Below are positions 46,477-55,222 of a stretch of DNA of 64,000 bases, one piece after another (the first letter of the stretch is position 1; every line of letters starts with the position of its first letter). A program made the position numbers and the translations under genes. The DNA is taken from the NCBI GenBank assembly GCA_014381825.1, contig JACNKX010000149.1:217942-281941 (forward strand), given 5' to 3'. The notes under the pieces are model-generated. The model saw nothing but the letters and a program-made list of their open reading frames with translations, had not been told where the DNA came from and ran no database searches. Source of the stretch: Planctomycetota bacterium (GTDB lineage: Bacteria > Planctomycetota > Planctomycetia > Pirellulales > Pirellulaceae).

Positions 46477-47577
46477 TCAACTCCCCGAATCCAGCGAATG
46501 TGTCAACATCCCGCTGGCGTAACGTAGTCGCTGGAGTAGTCGCTCGGCGGGAACTTGCAAGGGCGTGCCTCGGACCAACTTCTTCGCTCGCACCCACGAA
46601 TGCCGTAAAGCACCCGCGACGATTCGGCGGTCGACAGCGCCTTCGGCCACGTGAGTTGCCCCCGAACGAAGTGCTCGCTTGAATGATTCGTCTCCGCGTC
46701 CCATGTCGATGCGAGTTATTCCTAGAGACTCCGCAGCCTGGGCCAACTTCAGCATTAGCATCAGACCGGGCGAGAACTTTCTGAACTTCGGGTTGAATGC
46801 CGTGATCCAACCGTGCAGAACTGGGCCGTTTCGCAATCCGAAGTTGATTGCTCCCAACTCGTCACCGACGTACATCGCCGACAACATGGGTCGAAAGGTT
46901 TCGCCGTACGTGTGCAGCAAACGATTCAGCAAGGGTCGAACCCACGCCGCGCGAAAGCAATCGGAACGGTGTTGCCGTCGAAGTTGTCGTTTTTTCCAGT
47001 CGATCAGCGTGTCGAGCACGTAGCAGTTGGTTGTTTCTGGCTCGAAGCGGACGCGGGCGACTTCGCGGTCTAGCTTGCGTGCCTTCCGGAGTACCTCGGC
47101 AATTTCTTTTCCACCATGCTGCCGACACGATTCTCGATATGCCTCGAATCCACCTGCGAGGTCCATAAATGCTGATTCGGAGTAGGCCCAATGAAATGGT
47201 TTGAGGCAATCGTTTCCGCTTACTAAGTGATCGAACTGCCAGGCAGACAGCCGGCCACTTCGCAGCACTCGACGCATGTTGATCGAAGCGTTCGGGTCGG
47301 CGATCAGTCCTTGAAAGTCCGTAAACGAGCCAGCCACCGGACCGGCGATGTTTCGCCCCTGACGACAGTAAGGGAGCAAGCCGACGATGGTGCCCGCCGT
47401 TTCGATCACAGCTACTTCAACGCCGCTCCGCTCGGCAGCAACCGCCGTCGTGAACGACGAGCTAAAGAACGGGCTGTCTAACGCGGGATTACTGCGCTGG
47501 AGCTGATTCCAACGATCGAGTAAGCTCGCATCGAGCGAGTTGACTGGACGTATTGTTGAATTGGTTTGTTCTGACAT
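46477..47577 (-). CDS. CelD/BcsL-type GNAT acyltransferase, copy 2
   Basis: A 366-residue paralogue of the other two GNAT proteins. Conserved pieces: LDSPFFSSSFTTAV, VGLLPYCRQ, GSFTDFQGLI, FDHLVSGNDCLKPF, FMDLAGGFEAYR, KARKLDREVARVRFE and INFGLRNGPVLHGWITAFNPKF, followed by LGITRIDMGRGDESFKR. The last block is the acetyl-CoA/acyl-donor side of the GNAT fold. It lies between the two methyltransferase genes with gaps of 6 and 12 bases, so all should be translated from one message. Confidence 0.88.
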   Translation of the reverse strand: MSEQTNSTIRPVNSLDASLLDRWNQLQRSNPALDSPFFSSSFTTAVAAERSGVEVAVIETAGTIVGLLPYCRQGRNIAGPVAGSFTDFQGLIADPNASINMRRVLRSGRLSAWQFDHLVSGNDCLKPFHWAYSESAFMDLAGGFEAYRESCRQHGGKEIAEVLRKARKLDREVARVRFEPETTNCYVLDTLIDWKKRQLRRQHRSDCFRAAWVRPLLNRLLHTYGETFRPMLSAMYVGDELGAINFGLRNGPVLHGWITAFNPKFRKFSPGLMLMLKLAQAAESLGITRIDMGRGDESFKRALRSGATHVAEGAVDRRIVAGALRHSWVRAKKLVRGTPLQVPAERLLQRLRYASGMLTHSLDSGS

Positions 47578-47589
47578 GACGTTTGAAAG

Positions 47590-48306
47590 TCAGTTTTGCG
47601 GGGAATGTATGCGATACACGTGCAGCTTTAATCCGTTCCACGAATGTTGAAACGTACTTTTCATCCATTCTTGTTGCGAGAAAATGTCCGCTGACGCCGA
47701 AGGCAGAATGTACAAGATCGTCAGATCGCGAGGCTGACGCTCGAGTGACTGACGAATCTGTTCAACGACGCCTTCCAAGACGTGGCCGGTGAACGGGTTA
47801 AACAAGAAGATGTTCTTGGTGTCGTCGGGAACAACGAACTGTTTTGCATTTGTGTTGACGACCTTGATCTCTTTGCAGGTTGTCCGGGGAGACAGTCGAG
47901 CGATGTTGGCTCGGGCTTCGTCGCACAAGTCCGATGACAGCTCGACTCCGACGATCCGCTCGAATGGCAATTGCGAGGCGCGGGCCAGCACACGCGCTTT
48001 TCCACATCCGTAATCGATAAACGTTCCGGTCGGAGAACTTAGATCGGCGTTGCGCAACGCTAGTGCCAGCTGAACGTAGCCGATGGGGTCGTATCCGATA
48101 CTGGCAGGATCTTCGCTGAGGAATTCTCGTGGAATGCAATCCGCTGTATCGATGCCGAGTCGCCGCTCCCAATACAGTTCGTAGAGCAAGAAGGACACGC
48201 GACGCAACGTCGGTACTAACCCTTTCGCTCGTATGCGGCGCAGTACGCGCGGCACGATTGTCGCGGTTCGCAAGTCCGATGGTAAAGTTGTTTCGGTTGG
48301 AAGCAT
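47590..48306 (-). CDS. Class I SAM-dependent methyltransferase, copy 2
   Basis: A 238-residue paralogue of the methyltransferase at 45763-46470. Motif I reads TFIDYGCGKARVLARAS, where the third glycine of GxGxG is alanine; motif II is IVGVELSSDLCDEARAN and motif IV is NIFLFNPFTGHVLEGVV. The shared N-terminal extension begins RVLRRIRAKGLVPTLRRVSFLLYELYWERRLGI in part. It lies 12 bases from GNAT copy 2 and 27 bases from GNAT copy 3. The role is inferred to be the same kind of modification with a different position or substrate. Confidence 0.88.
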   Translation of the reverse strand: MLPTETTLPSDLRTATIVPRVLRRIRAKGLVPTLRRVSFLLYELYWERRLGIDTADCIPREFLSEDPASIGYDPIGYVQLALALRNADLSSPTGTFIDYGCGKARVLARASQLPFERIVGVELSSDLCDEARANIARLSPRTTCKEIKVVNTNAKQFVVPDDTKNIFLFNPFTGHVLEGVVEQIRQSLERQPRDLTILYILPSASADIFSQQEWMKSTFQHSWNGLKLHVYRIHSPQN

Positions 48307-48333
48307 GCTATTTCTCCGGTATCAGAGGTTCCG

Positions 48334-49404
48334 TCATCGATCTGCCCACCACCTGCCGACACGACGAATCAGTCGGACAGGTCCTCGAATTGGAGCGGCC
48401 ACAGGCGTTTCCCTCACTCGCTCGCGGAGCGCGTTAGTGTTTCTACGCACGCAAGCCTTCAGTCGCGAACGATCGGCGACTCCCTTGGCCACCGGGATCG
48501 CGCCGCTCATGAATCGTGTTTTGTAGATTTGCTGGCGAGCTGCGAAGTCGATGCGCTGCACGCCTGCGTCCGCGAACGCTTCTGCCATTTTCAACAGCAA
48601 GGTGATACCTGGCGAATGCTTGGCGAATTCAACGTCGTAGGCTGGGTACCAGATGTGAGCGACCGTGTTACTCCGCATGCCGAGATGAACGGCGACCAGA
48701 TGGTCGCCCGCGAAAAGTGCAGACATCACTCCCGCAAAGGACGCTTGTTGCGTCCGCCGGATTCGATCGAGTAAGTGAATCAGCCACTCGAACTGAAACG
48801 CATCCACAACGTTCGTGCGGCGGTGTTGCTCAGATTTCCACGCGAGCAGACGATGAAAGATCTCGTCGGATGGATCGTGTAGCTGGAATCGCAAAGGTCC
48901 GACCTCGCGCTCGAGCTTTCTGGCTTTGCGGTTCGCCTGTTCAATCGCTCGACCTGAGTTCTGTTGTTCTACACGGTACGCCGCAAACCCCTTTGTTAGA
49001 TCGATGAATGGAGAACTGCCAACGTGTTGATGATGCGATTGAAACGGCGTTTGCGACGTGGGGAGATGGTCGAAGGACCAAGAACTTAAGTTGCAGGCTT
49101 GCAGCAACTGGTCGATATCCCAATCGACACCTTGCTCGATGATCACGCCATGGAACTGCGAGACGTCACCGCCAACGGGCTCGCCAGCGCCGTTACGGCC
49201 ACGTTGAAACGGAAAGACCCCGACAACGGCGTCGTTCTGTTCGAACACGCCAACACAAACGTTATCGTGTGTGGAGCCGACCGCCATTGCAAACTCGGGC
49301 GAGAAGAAAGGACTTGCGAACGTCCTATCGCTGTCTTGGATTCTCGACCAAGCCGCGAAATGGTGAGCCTGGAGTTCGGAGAGGGGCATTACGGTGATTC
49401 GCAC
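48334..49404 (-). CDS. CelD/BcsL-type GNAT acyltransferase, copy 3
   Basis: A 356-residue paralogue with FASPFFSPEFAMAVG, VGVFPFQRGRNGAGEPVGGDVSQFHG, FDHLPTSQTPFQSHHQHVG, FIDLTKGFAAYR, KARKLEREVGPLRFQ and VHLGMRSNTVAHIWYPAYD. It resembles copy 1 more than copy 2. The start is the GTG at 49404, which has GGGAGG 9 bases before it and restores the first strand seen in copy 1; the alternative ATG at 49389 overlaps the upstream stop as TAATG. The gene overlaps the O-antigen ligase-like gene by 16 bases. Confidence 0.87.
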   Translation of the reverse strand: MRITVMPLSELQAHHFAAWSRIQDSDRTFASPFFSPEFAMAVGSTHDNVCVGVFEQNDAVVGVFPFQRGRNGAGEPVGGDVSQFHGVIIEQGVDWDIDQLLQACNLSSWSFDHLPTSQTPFQSHHQHVGSSPFIDLTKGFAAYRVEQQNSGRAIEQANRKARKLEREVGPLRFQLHDPSDEIFHRLLAWKSEQHRRTNVVDAFQFEWLIHLLDRIRRTQQASFAGVMSALFAGDHLVAVHLGMRSNTVAHIWYPAYDVEFAKHSPGITLLLKMAEAFADAGVQRIDFAARQQIYKTRFMSGAIPVAKGVADRSRLKACVRRNTNALRERVRETPVAAPIRGPVRLIRRVGRWWADR

Positions 49405-50786
49405 TGCGCGAGCCCTCCCGCTGCAACCGCAGCCCAGTTCGATAGTGGATCCGTCTCGTGGGTCGGCACTACCCCGGCTAGTTCAGTTCGCGTACGTCGT
49501 GACATGACATGGATCAAGGCGACGCCCGTGATAAACGGTTCGAATCCGTTCGGCTGCGAGAAACCTGACTCGAAGATACCGCCGATCATCGCGTAAACGA
49601 ACGCTGCGAATACGAACCCATCTGTCGGGTCCGCGGTTTGCAAACAATGCTGCGTGATGCGTCGGAACGCGACGATTGTGCCCAGCCCAAAGATCGTCGC
49701 GCCAACTAAGCCAGTGCTGAGGAGAACGTCCAGGAACACCGAATGTGCGCTGGGCACGGTCCATTCTTGTTCGAGAGAGACTTCGTAAATCCGATCGGGT
49801 GTCCAAAAACCCTGGTATCCAAAGCCAAGCATCGGTCGTTCGGCAACATGCTCAAGCAAGCTCGTCCACAGAGGGATGCGCCCGTTTAGGGTCAATAGAT
49901 CGGCTTCCGCACCGCGACCAAATTGCGCCGCGGCGGTCGCGCTGCTCGTCAGTTCCGCACCAAACAGCAATAAGGCGGCTAGACCAGAACAAACTGCTAC
50001 TGGCAGTCCAAGACCGACGAGTGTTTGCTTGTCACGAGGGGCGACGAGGTACCAAGCTGCGGAAACGCCACACAAACAAGCGGCGACAGACGTGCGGGAC
50101 TTCGTCATGATCATGAATAAACCAGCCAACAGGAGGAAGCCAAGGTAAATCAGCTTCCCGCGATGCGAGGCCTTCATGCCAAAGAAAGCCGCGATCACCA
50201 TTAATCCGCATGCACCGCCCTGTGTGTTCGGATGCACAACACCTGCGAATCGATACTCGTTCGATTGTGGCGCGAAAGTACCGAGGCTGAGTTCCACGCA
50301 AAGGCTAATCGCGAGAAGGATCGTCCCGATCCCGAGCGAGGCATCGATGATATCGCGAGTTGAAAGATGCTTCGCAGTTCCAACGATCGCAAGGACACCA
50401 AATATTGCGATGACCATCCGTTTGGTCGTCAGCCAAGCTGCGTCCGTCCAAATAAAGCTCGCGAGGCAGAACAAGAAGTAAAGACAGAGCAGCGCGACGG
50501 GAAGATTGAAGAAGCTGATCTGTTGGCGACTCGGAAGAACGAACAGTAACGCTCCGAGAATGCCGATTGCGAAGTAAGATATCTTTCGCGAACTCTTGCC
50601 AAGAGCAACTTGGTCCTCTGCATCGTCCGGGGAGGCGGCGTAGTTGTCGTAGGTTGATGCATCCCAGTCGACTTCGTTGACGAAAAATGCCGTTGCGAAG
50701 ACGACTATCAAGAACGAGAGCAGGACGAAGCTCGCACGCGACTCGTCCGGCTGGGCGACCAATTCGAGTGAGTCGGACTGTTGCAT
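49389..50786 (-). CDS. O-antigen ligase/polymerase (Wzy-like) membrane protein
   Basis: A 465-residue protein with about 11-12 hydrophobic helices (for example FVLLSFLIVVFATAFFV, IGILGALLFVLPS, LGLPVAVCSGLAALLLFG). The Wzy/WaaL-type outer loop is recognisable: YRFAGVVHPNTQGGACGLMV, TKSRTSVAACLCGV and MLGFGYQGFW...TVPSAHSVFLDVLLSTG, with the loop histidine and arginine typical of the ligase superfamily. It would polymerise or ligate flipped repeat units at the outer face of the inner membrane. It overlaps the flippase stop by one base (TAATG at 50786) and GNAT copy 3 by 16 bases. Confidence 0.9.
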   Translation of the reverse strand: MQQSDSLELVAQPDESRASFVLLSFLIVVFATAFFVNEVDWDASTYDNYAASPDDAEDQVALGKSSRKISYFAIGILGALLFVLPSRQQISFFNLPVALLCLYFLFCLASFIWTDAAWLTTKRMVIAIFGVLAIVGTAKHLSTRDIIDASLGIGTILLAISLCVELSLGTFAPQSNEYRFAGVVHPNTQGGACGLMVIAAFFGMKASHRGKLIYLGFLLLAGLFMIMTKSRTSVAACLCGVSAAWYLVAPRDKQTLVGLGLPVAVCSGLAALLLFGAELTSSATAAAQFGRGAEADLLTLNGRIPLWTSLLEHVAERPMLGFGYQGFWTPDRIYEVSLEQEWTVPSAHSVFLDVLLSTGLVGATIFGLGTIVAFRRITQHCLQTADPTDGFVFAAFVYAMIGGIFESGFSQPNGFEPFITGVALIHVMSRRTRTELAGVVPTHETDPLSNWAAVAAGGLAQCESP

Positions 50787-52138
50787 TAGCGGCCGCCCTT
50801 TCTTGCAACACGTGTCAGGAGTATTGCCAGGGTGATGCCGCGAACGACGGTACCGACCGTTCCGCCAACGACCGTGGCGATCGCGATGCCCAGCACTCCG
50901 TGGTCGTGAACTAGCGCTGCGGCTGTGCCCAAGGTCAGCGTCACCGCGATGACATCACTAATCAGGTTCGCCTCGGGGCGATTGATCGCCCAGAGACCAG
51001 TGCCGCCAAGAATTGCAAAGCTGTTGGCCAGGACAGCCAACGAAAGTATCAGGGCGACAGGCCCTGTTCCGACGAAGTCATCGCCAAACAGGGTGACGAG
51101 GAGGAAGTCTCCCGTGATCCCGACGAAGACACAGAATCCGCCGACTGCTACAACGAATGAGAGGCCAGCCACAAACAGCACTCGCTTCAATCCGGTCGCC
51201 CCCTGCTCGGTATAGGCGGCTACTGCCTTTGGCGACAGAAAGTGAGCGACTCCAGCGACAAAGGTCGCTGCCAGTGCGCTCAGCTTCCCACAGCCCGCGA
51301 GTGTCCCGGTCGCGCCTTGGTCGTGAACAATTGCCAGCAGCCAAGGTAGGACGTAATTGCCTGCACATCCGACGACGTGCGACGACAATGCCCATCGGCC
51401 GAACGACCAGTTTTCATGCCAATGCCTGAGTACGAGTTTCCGAACGTAGCGCAAGGGTTCCGGCTTCACCACGAACCATCCGACACAAGCTGCGAACGAC
51501 GACATTCCCATCGCGACGAACAACAGCGGAACGGTCAACATGTCTAGTTGGACTAAAACGATCAGTGTCGTAAGTTGCAATACCGCTGCGGCGATGTCCA
51601 TTGCCACGGCGACTCGAAACTGAAACGCCGCAAACGAAAAATTGCGGAGAAACGAGTGGAGCAGGCAGAACGGGCTCGCGACCAACAGTACCCACAGCGA
51701 CGGTGTCAACTCGGTCGGGCCGATCCCGATAGCATTCAGGCCGATGAGACCGACCACGGCAATCGTACCCACAGCAGCGAGAATGGATTGATGGACGAAC
51801 GCGCTTCCGGAGTAAGCGTGCAAGCGACTGCCTCGCTTGCGACTCCGATAGATCGTGTAGGGCGCGTTTAGTAACTCGCCCTGAACGTTCATCATCAGAT
51901 AGAGGAGCGTTAGAGCAAGATGTGCAATTCCAAGCCCCGTCCGTCCACAAGCAGTCGCAATCGTCGCGCTGGTTGCAAAGCTCAGACCGCTAACGATTCC
52001 CTGGTCGAGGACGGCCAGGAATGCATTGCGGACATCGCCGCCAACCGCGAAGTGGCGCGACCGATCTATCGACCCCGCGGATGCGACGGCCTCGTCGATC
52101 GTGGTGGAATCGGTGGTGGCGTTCGCAACGATTCTCAT
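50786..52138 (-). CDS. Oligosaccharide flippase (Wzx/MATE-like) membrane protein
   Basis: A 450-residue protein with about 12 transmembrane helices in the MOP/Wzx arrangement: VLDQGIVSGLSFATSATIATACG (first helix), a basic loop YRSRKRGSRLHA, LGILGGTGLWAINRPEANLISDVIAVTLTL-type late helices and VVGGTVGTVVRGITLAILL at the end. It would flip lipid-linked repeat units to the periplasm. I use the ATG at 52138; a TTG at 52165 is in frame but neither has a strong ribosome site. It overlaps the ligase-like gene by one base, so translation is coupled. About 196 bases without a gene separate it from the SGNH gene. Confidence 0.87.
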   Translation of the reverse strand: MRIVANATTDSTTIDEAVASAGSIDRSRHFAVGGDVRNAFLAVLDQGIVSGLSFATSATIATACGRTGLGIAHLALTLLYLMMNVQGELLNAPYTIYRSRKRGSRLHAYSGSAFVHQSILAAVGTIAVVGLIGLNAIGIGPTELTPSLWVLLVASPFCLLHSFLRNFSFAAFQFRVAVAMDIAAAVLQLTTLIVLVQLDMLTVPLLFVAMGMSSFAACVGWFVVKPEPLRYVRKLVLRHWHENWSFGRWALSSHVVGCAGNYVLPWLLAIVHDQGATGTLAGCGKLSALAATFVAGVAHFLSPKAVAAYTEQGATGLKRVLFVAGLSFVVAVGGFCVFVGITGDFLLVTLFGDDFVGTGPVALILSLAVLANSFAILGGTGLWAINRPEANLISDVIAVTLTLGTAAALVHDHGVLGIAIATVVGGTVGTVVRGITLAILLTRVARKGGR

Positions 52139-52334
52139 AAATGTGAGTGCCCGAGAGATTTCCAAAGTTCAATAGCTTCGAATTGCCTTGCCTGTAGGCG
52201 CGCGAGGCCCTGTGTCGAAGGGAAGCAAACCGAACGCCAAATGTGAATGAAATCTTGTCCGACAGACCTAAGTAGAGTCATCTGCATGAGATAGGACTTT
52301 AGTCGGCAAGTGTGGCTCCCCAAAATGGTAGAAG

Positions 52335-53312
52335 TCATTCATCGTCGCGTTGCTTCTTGGCAACGTCGTCTGGCCCGGACGCCAAACATTCAGCCAGTAG
52401 TCGCGACAAGAGAGCGGCTCCGCGAGCGTTGAGATGGCGAGGATCACCGAAACAGAGGACGTCTCGGAACGCGGGAACCGTTGTTTCATCGAGGACAAGG
52501 AAGTTGGCTTGCGTCTCGTCGGCAACCTTGCTCAGCTCATTCAGTATCTGCCGTTCACCGAGGCCTCTAGTTCGTCCGTCGCGATAGGTTGGACTGACGA
52601 CGAAGGTTAGGGAGATGTGCTGGCGCTGCGCGGAATCCGAAAAGTCCCGATACAGCTTCAGTTTTTGCAACATCACCTGCCGTTCGCTGGAAGTGAGGCC
52701 GCCGCGGAGGTCATGATCCATGTCAGCAAAGTCAGTGGAAACCGGCTCGTATTCGATCGGAATTCCGACAAAACCATCCGTTCCTTCGTGCTCTGGCACA
52801 AGTAGCTGCCGCACGGTCGATACAGCGAGTGTGTTGAATCGATAGGCGTGCGATTGCAGTTTGATCTGTTGACTAAGTGACGGGGCGAGGATCTGGCGAA
52901 TCGTTGGCGATTCGTCGGCGAAGACCGAGAACATGCGAGATCGCTCGAGATCGTCTTGAACGAGATCTCGCCAATTTAGGACGTAGACGAAGTGCCGACT
53001 TTTGCATTGCCGCTGTAACAGCAGTGATTCAAGCATACGGGCGTAGTAGATGTCTTGACCGTTGCAACCGGCGTTGAACGCGGCGAGGCCAAGGTGATCC
53101 TCAAGCACTTTCGGATCGACCTGGTGCCGTGCGAGCGAACTGCCAAAGACGATGATGTCACGTCCAGCGTGACGGAGTGCATCGTTGATTTGTCCGCCAG
53201 CTTCCCCCGTGACCGTTCGATCGTACGCCGCACGAAGGGCTGTGCCGATCGCTCGGTCGAGAAGTACCAAGCCGCCGGTAAACGCGATCAGTAGAACAAA
53301 GTTACGAACCAT
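52335..53312 (-). CDS. SGNH-like membrane-anchored protein paired with the MBOAT acyltransferase
   Basis: A 325-residue protein with an N-terminal anchor helix (NFVLLIAFTGGLVLLDRAIG) and an SGNH-hydrolase-like outer domain: block I IIVFGSSLARHQVDP and block V FGDPRHLNARGAALLSRLL (Asp-x-x-His). Such proteins accompany MBOAT acyltransferases in alginate, cellulose and exopolysaccharide clusters and finish O-acetyl transfer in the periplasm. The MBOAT gene ends 8 bases upstream of the ATG at 53312. A longer in-frame start at 53477 would overlap the MBOAT gene by 157 bases, so I reject it. Confidence 0.82.
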   Translation of the reverse strand: MVRNFVLLIAFTGGLVLLDRAIGTALRAAYDRTVTGEAGGQINDALRHAGRDIIVFGSSLARHQVDPKVLEDHLGLAAFNAGCNGQDIYYARMLESLLLQRQCKSRHFVYVLNWRDLVQDDLERSRMFSVFADESPTIRQILAPSLSQQIKLQSHAYRFNTLAVSTVRQLLVPEHEGTDGFVGIPIEYEPVSTDFADMDHDLRGGLTSSERQVMLQKLKLYRDFSDSAQRQHISLTFVVSPTYRDGRTRGLGERQILNELSKVADETQANFLVLDETTVPAFRDVLCFGDPRHLNARGAALLSRLLAECLASGPDDVAKKQRDDE

Positions 53313-53320
53313 GGCACTCA

Positions 53321-54745
53321 CTAGAATTGGAAATAGATGAACTGTCGGCCGGCTTCTGCGCCGAACAGGGCGATCGCAAAGAACAGCGCGTAGAAGGCAA
53401 TCCAATTCGTGGCAATCGGAACGGGTCGCAGGCGAGTCGGCAATCGAATGCCGTAAGCCAGCGATACTTCGACGCACAGCATCACCACGATGCCGAACGC
53501 TGCATGAGCCAGCGGCAACGCTTCGATGAACGGCGATCCCCAGTCGGACGCGATACCAGCCACAACTTGCAGGGCCTCAGTTACCGTCGCCGCGCGGAAG
53601 AAGATCCAGGTCAAGCAAACGAAGTGAAACGTTGCTAACAGTTGGGCGCCGACCATTATTGGCGGCGGGATGCGAAGCTTCTCCTTGAATCGCTCGCGGT
53701 GCGGGCCCGTCGCCTTCAGCAGGGCGAGGGCACTGCCATGTAACGCACCCCACACAACGAAATTCCAACTCGCCCCGTGCCATAGGCCGCCCAGTAACAT
53801 GGTCACCGCTAAATTCGCATAGGTGCGGAGATTGCCGAGCCGATTCCCGCCAAGCGGAATGTACAAATAGTCGCGCAGCCACGTTGAGAGCGAAATGTGC
53901 CAACGCCGCCAAAAGTCCTGTAAATCACGAGCAAAGTACGGCGAACGGAAGTTCGTCATCAAATCGATACCGAGTAAGCGTGCGGAACCAATCGCGATAT
54001 CGGAGTAGCCCGAAAAGTCGCAGTAGATCTGAAACGCGAACGCATACGTGGCAAGCAAATAGGTTAGGCCGTTGTGTTCAGGCACGTTCCCGTAAACTGC
54101 ATCGACATACACCGACAGTCGATCAGCGATCACGACCTTCTTGAACAGGCCCCACATGATCAGTAAGCCACCAGACAGAAAGCGTTCGGCTTCAACGCGA
54201 TGGTTCTCACGAAGTTGCGGCAGCAAACGTTCGGCGCGTTCGATCGGTCCGGCAACCAGTTGAGGAAAGAACGATACGTACAAAGCAAATCGCCCGAGAT
54301 GACGTTCCGGCTCGATTCGGCCACGATACACGTCGATCGTGTAGCTGAGCGTTTGAAACGTATAGAACGAAATCCCAACCGGTAGAAGAACGGTCAGGTT
54401 CGGCACTGACCACGGAATCGTTAATGCCGCACAGAGATCGGCCGCCGCGTCGTTGAAGAAATTCCAATACTTAAACACGAACAGCAAACCGAGGTTGGTA
54501 AGCAAACTTGCTCCCAGTAAAAACCTGCGGCGAGTTCGTGACTCGGTCCTGCCTAGCAACAATGCGACGCTATAGTCGATGGCCGTCGACGCAAGAATCA
54601 GCACGATGTAGAACGCGTTCCAGCACATGTAGAACGCGTAACTGGCCACCAGCAGCAACACCCAGCGAAACCGACGCGGCGATAGATAATAGAGCCCGCA
54701 CAGGACGAAGAGAAACAGGATGTATGGAAGTGAGTTGAATAGCAT
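53321..54745 (-). CDS. MBOAT family O-acyltransferase (AlgI-like)
   Basis: A 474-residue polytopic membrane protein of AlgI type. LFNSLPYILFLFVLCGLYYL starts the first helices; PVGISFYTFQTLSYTIDVYRG, FPQLVAGPIERAERLLPQL and FCDFSGYSDIAIGSARLLGI are family blocks; the catalytic histidine is in MLLGGLWHGASWNFVVWGALHG, with a second histidine nearby. These enzymes pass acetyl groups across the membrane to sugar hydroxyls. With the SGNH partner gene downstream this predicts O-acetylation of the polymer. The divergent gap of 477 bases on its upstream side should contain its promoter. Confidence 0.93.
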   Translation of the reverse strand: MLFNSLPYILFLFVLCGLYYLSPRRFRWVLLLVASYAFYMCWNAFYIVLILASTAIDYSVALLLGRTESRTRRRFLLGASLLTNLGLLFVFKYWNFFNDAAADLCAALTIPWSVPNLTVLLPVGISFYTFQTLSYTIDVYRGRIEPERHLGRFALYVSFFPQLVAGPIERAERLLPQLRENHRVEAERFLSGGLLIMWGLFKKVVIADRLSVYVDAVYGNVPEHNGLTYLLATYAFAFQIYCDFSGYSDIAIGSARLLGIDLMTNFRSPYFARDLQDFWRRWHISLSTWLRDYLYIPLGGNRLGNLRTYANLAVTMLLGGLWHGASWNFVVWGALHGSALALLKATGPHRERFKEKLRIPPPIMVGAQLLATFHFVCLTWIFFRAATVTEALQVVAGIASDWGSPFIEALPLAHAAFGIVVMLCVEVSLAYGIRLPTRLRPVPIATNWIAFYALFFAIALFGAEAGRQFIYFQF

Positions 54746-55222
54746 CGACCGCGTTTATGCCCCAGCCAGTGAAAGATGAGCAGATTTTCCGCGAATAACA
54801 CGCGTCCTGTTCAGGCCCCTCACCCATCCATTCGTTGCTTGCTCGGATTCACCTGTACGCAAACGGTACACCGAGGACATGTTTCAGATGTCGGATTGGT
54901 GATAAGAGGTGGCAGGCAGGCACTATAGGGCAATCGCGCGTCCCTCGAGAAACCTATTCAATCTGCTGCGGACGTTCATTGCGTTGCCGTTTGGCAACAT
55001 CGCACTGAGTATGCGCTCGCTGACGCGATACCCTTTTGAACCCGTCGGTGACGTCGCCCGATCGGCAAACCGTAACGATCGCACCGATTGTGACGGACAA
55101 TCCAAACCTGCTCGCTTACAACGATTGAACCGACGATTAGGGATTATATGTATGAGTCCGTTCATATCGATCGTGCCAATTACCACCTCTGTGATGGCGC
55201 GACTGCTGGCAGTTTTAGGCTT
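54746..55222. other. 477-base divergent intergenic region without a gene
   Basis: This gap separates the MBOAT gene (minus) and the TonB-dependent receptor (plus), so promoters for both must lie here. I see no convincing coding sequence. A perfect stem-loop GTTGCC-GTTT-GGCAAC lies at 54983-54998, a shorter inverted repeat TGTAC-N7-GTACA around 54855-54872, and AT-rich TTAGGGATTATATGTATG near 55138-55155. I searched for cobalamin-type riboswitch boxes, which often precede such receptors, and did not see them. Confidence 0.4.

Noticed and set aside
53313..53477. Longer start of the SGNH-like gene.
   Set aside because: It would run 157 bases into the MBOAT gene and precede the membrane anchor with an arginine-rich sequence unlike a signal.
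54746..55222. A cobalamin or other riboswitch before the TonB-dependent receptor.
   Set aside because: Conserved boxes of the known receptor-linked riboswitches are not seen, only simple short hairpins.
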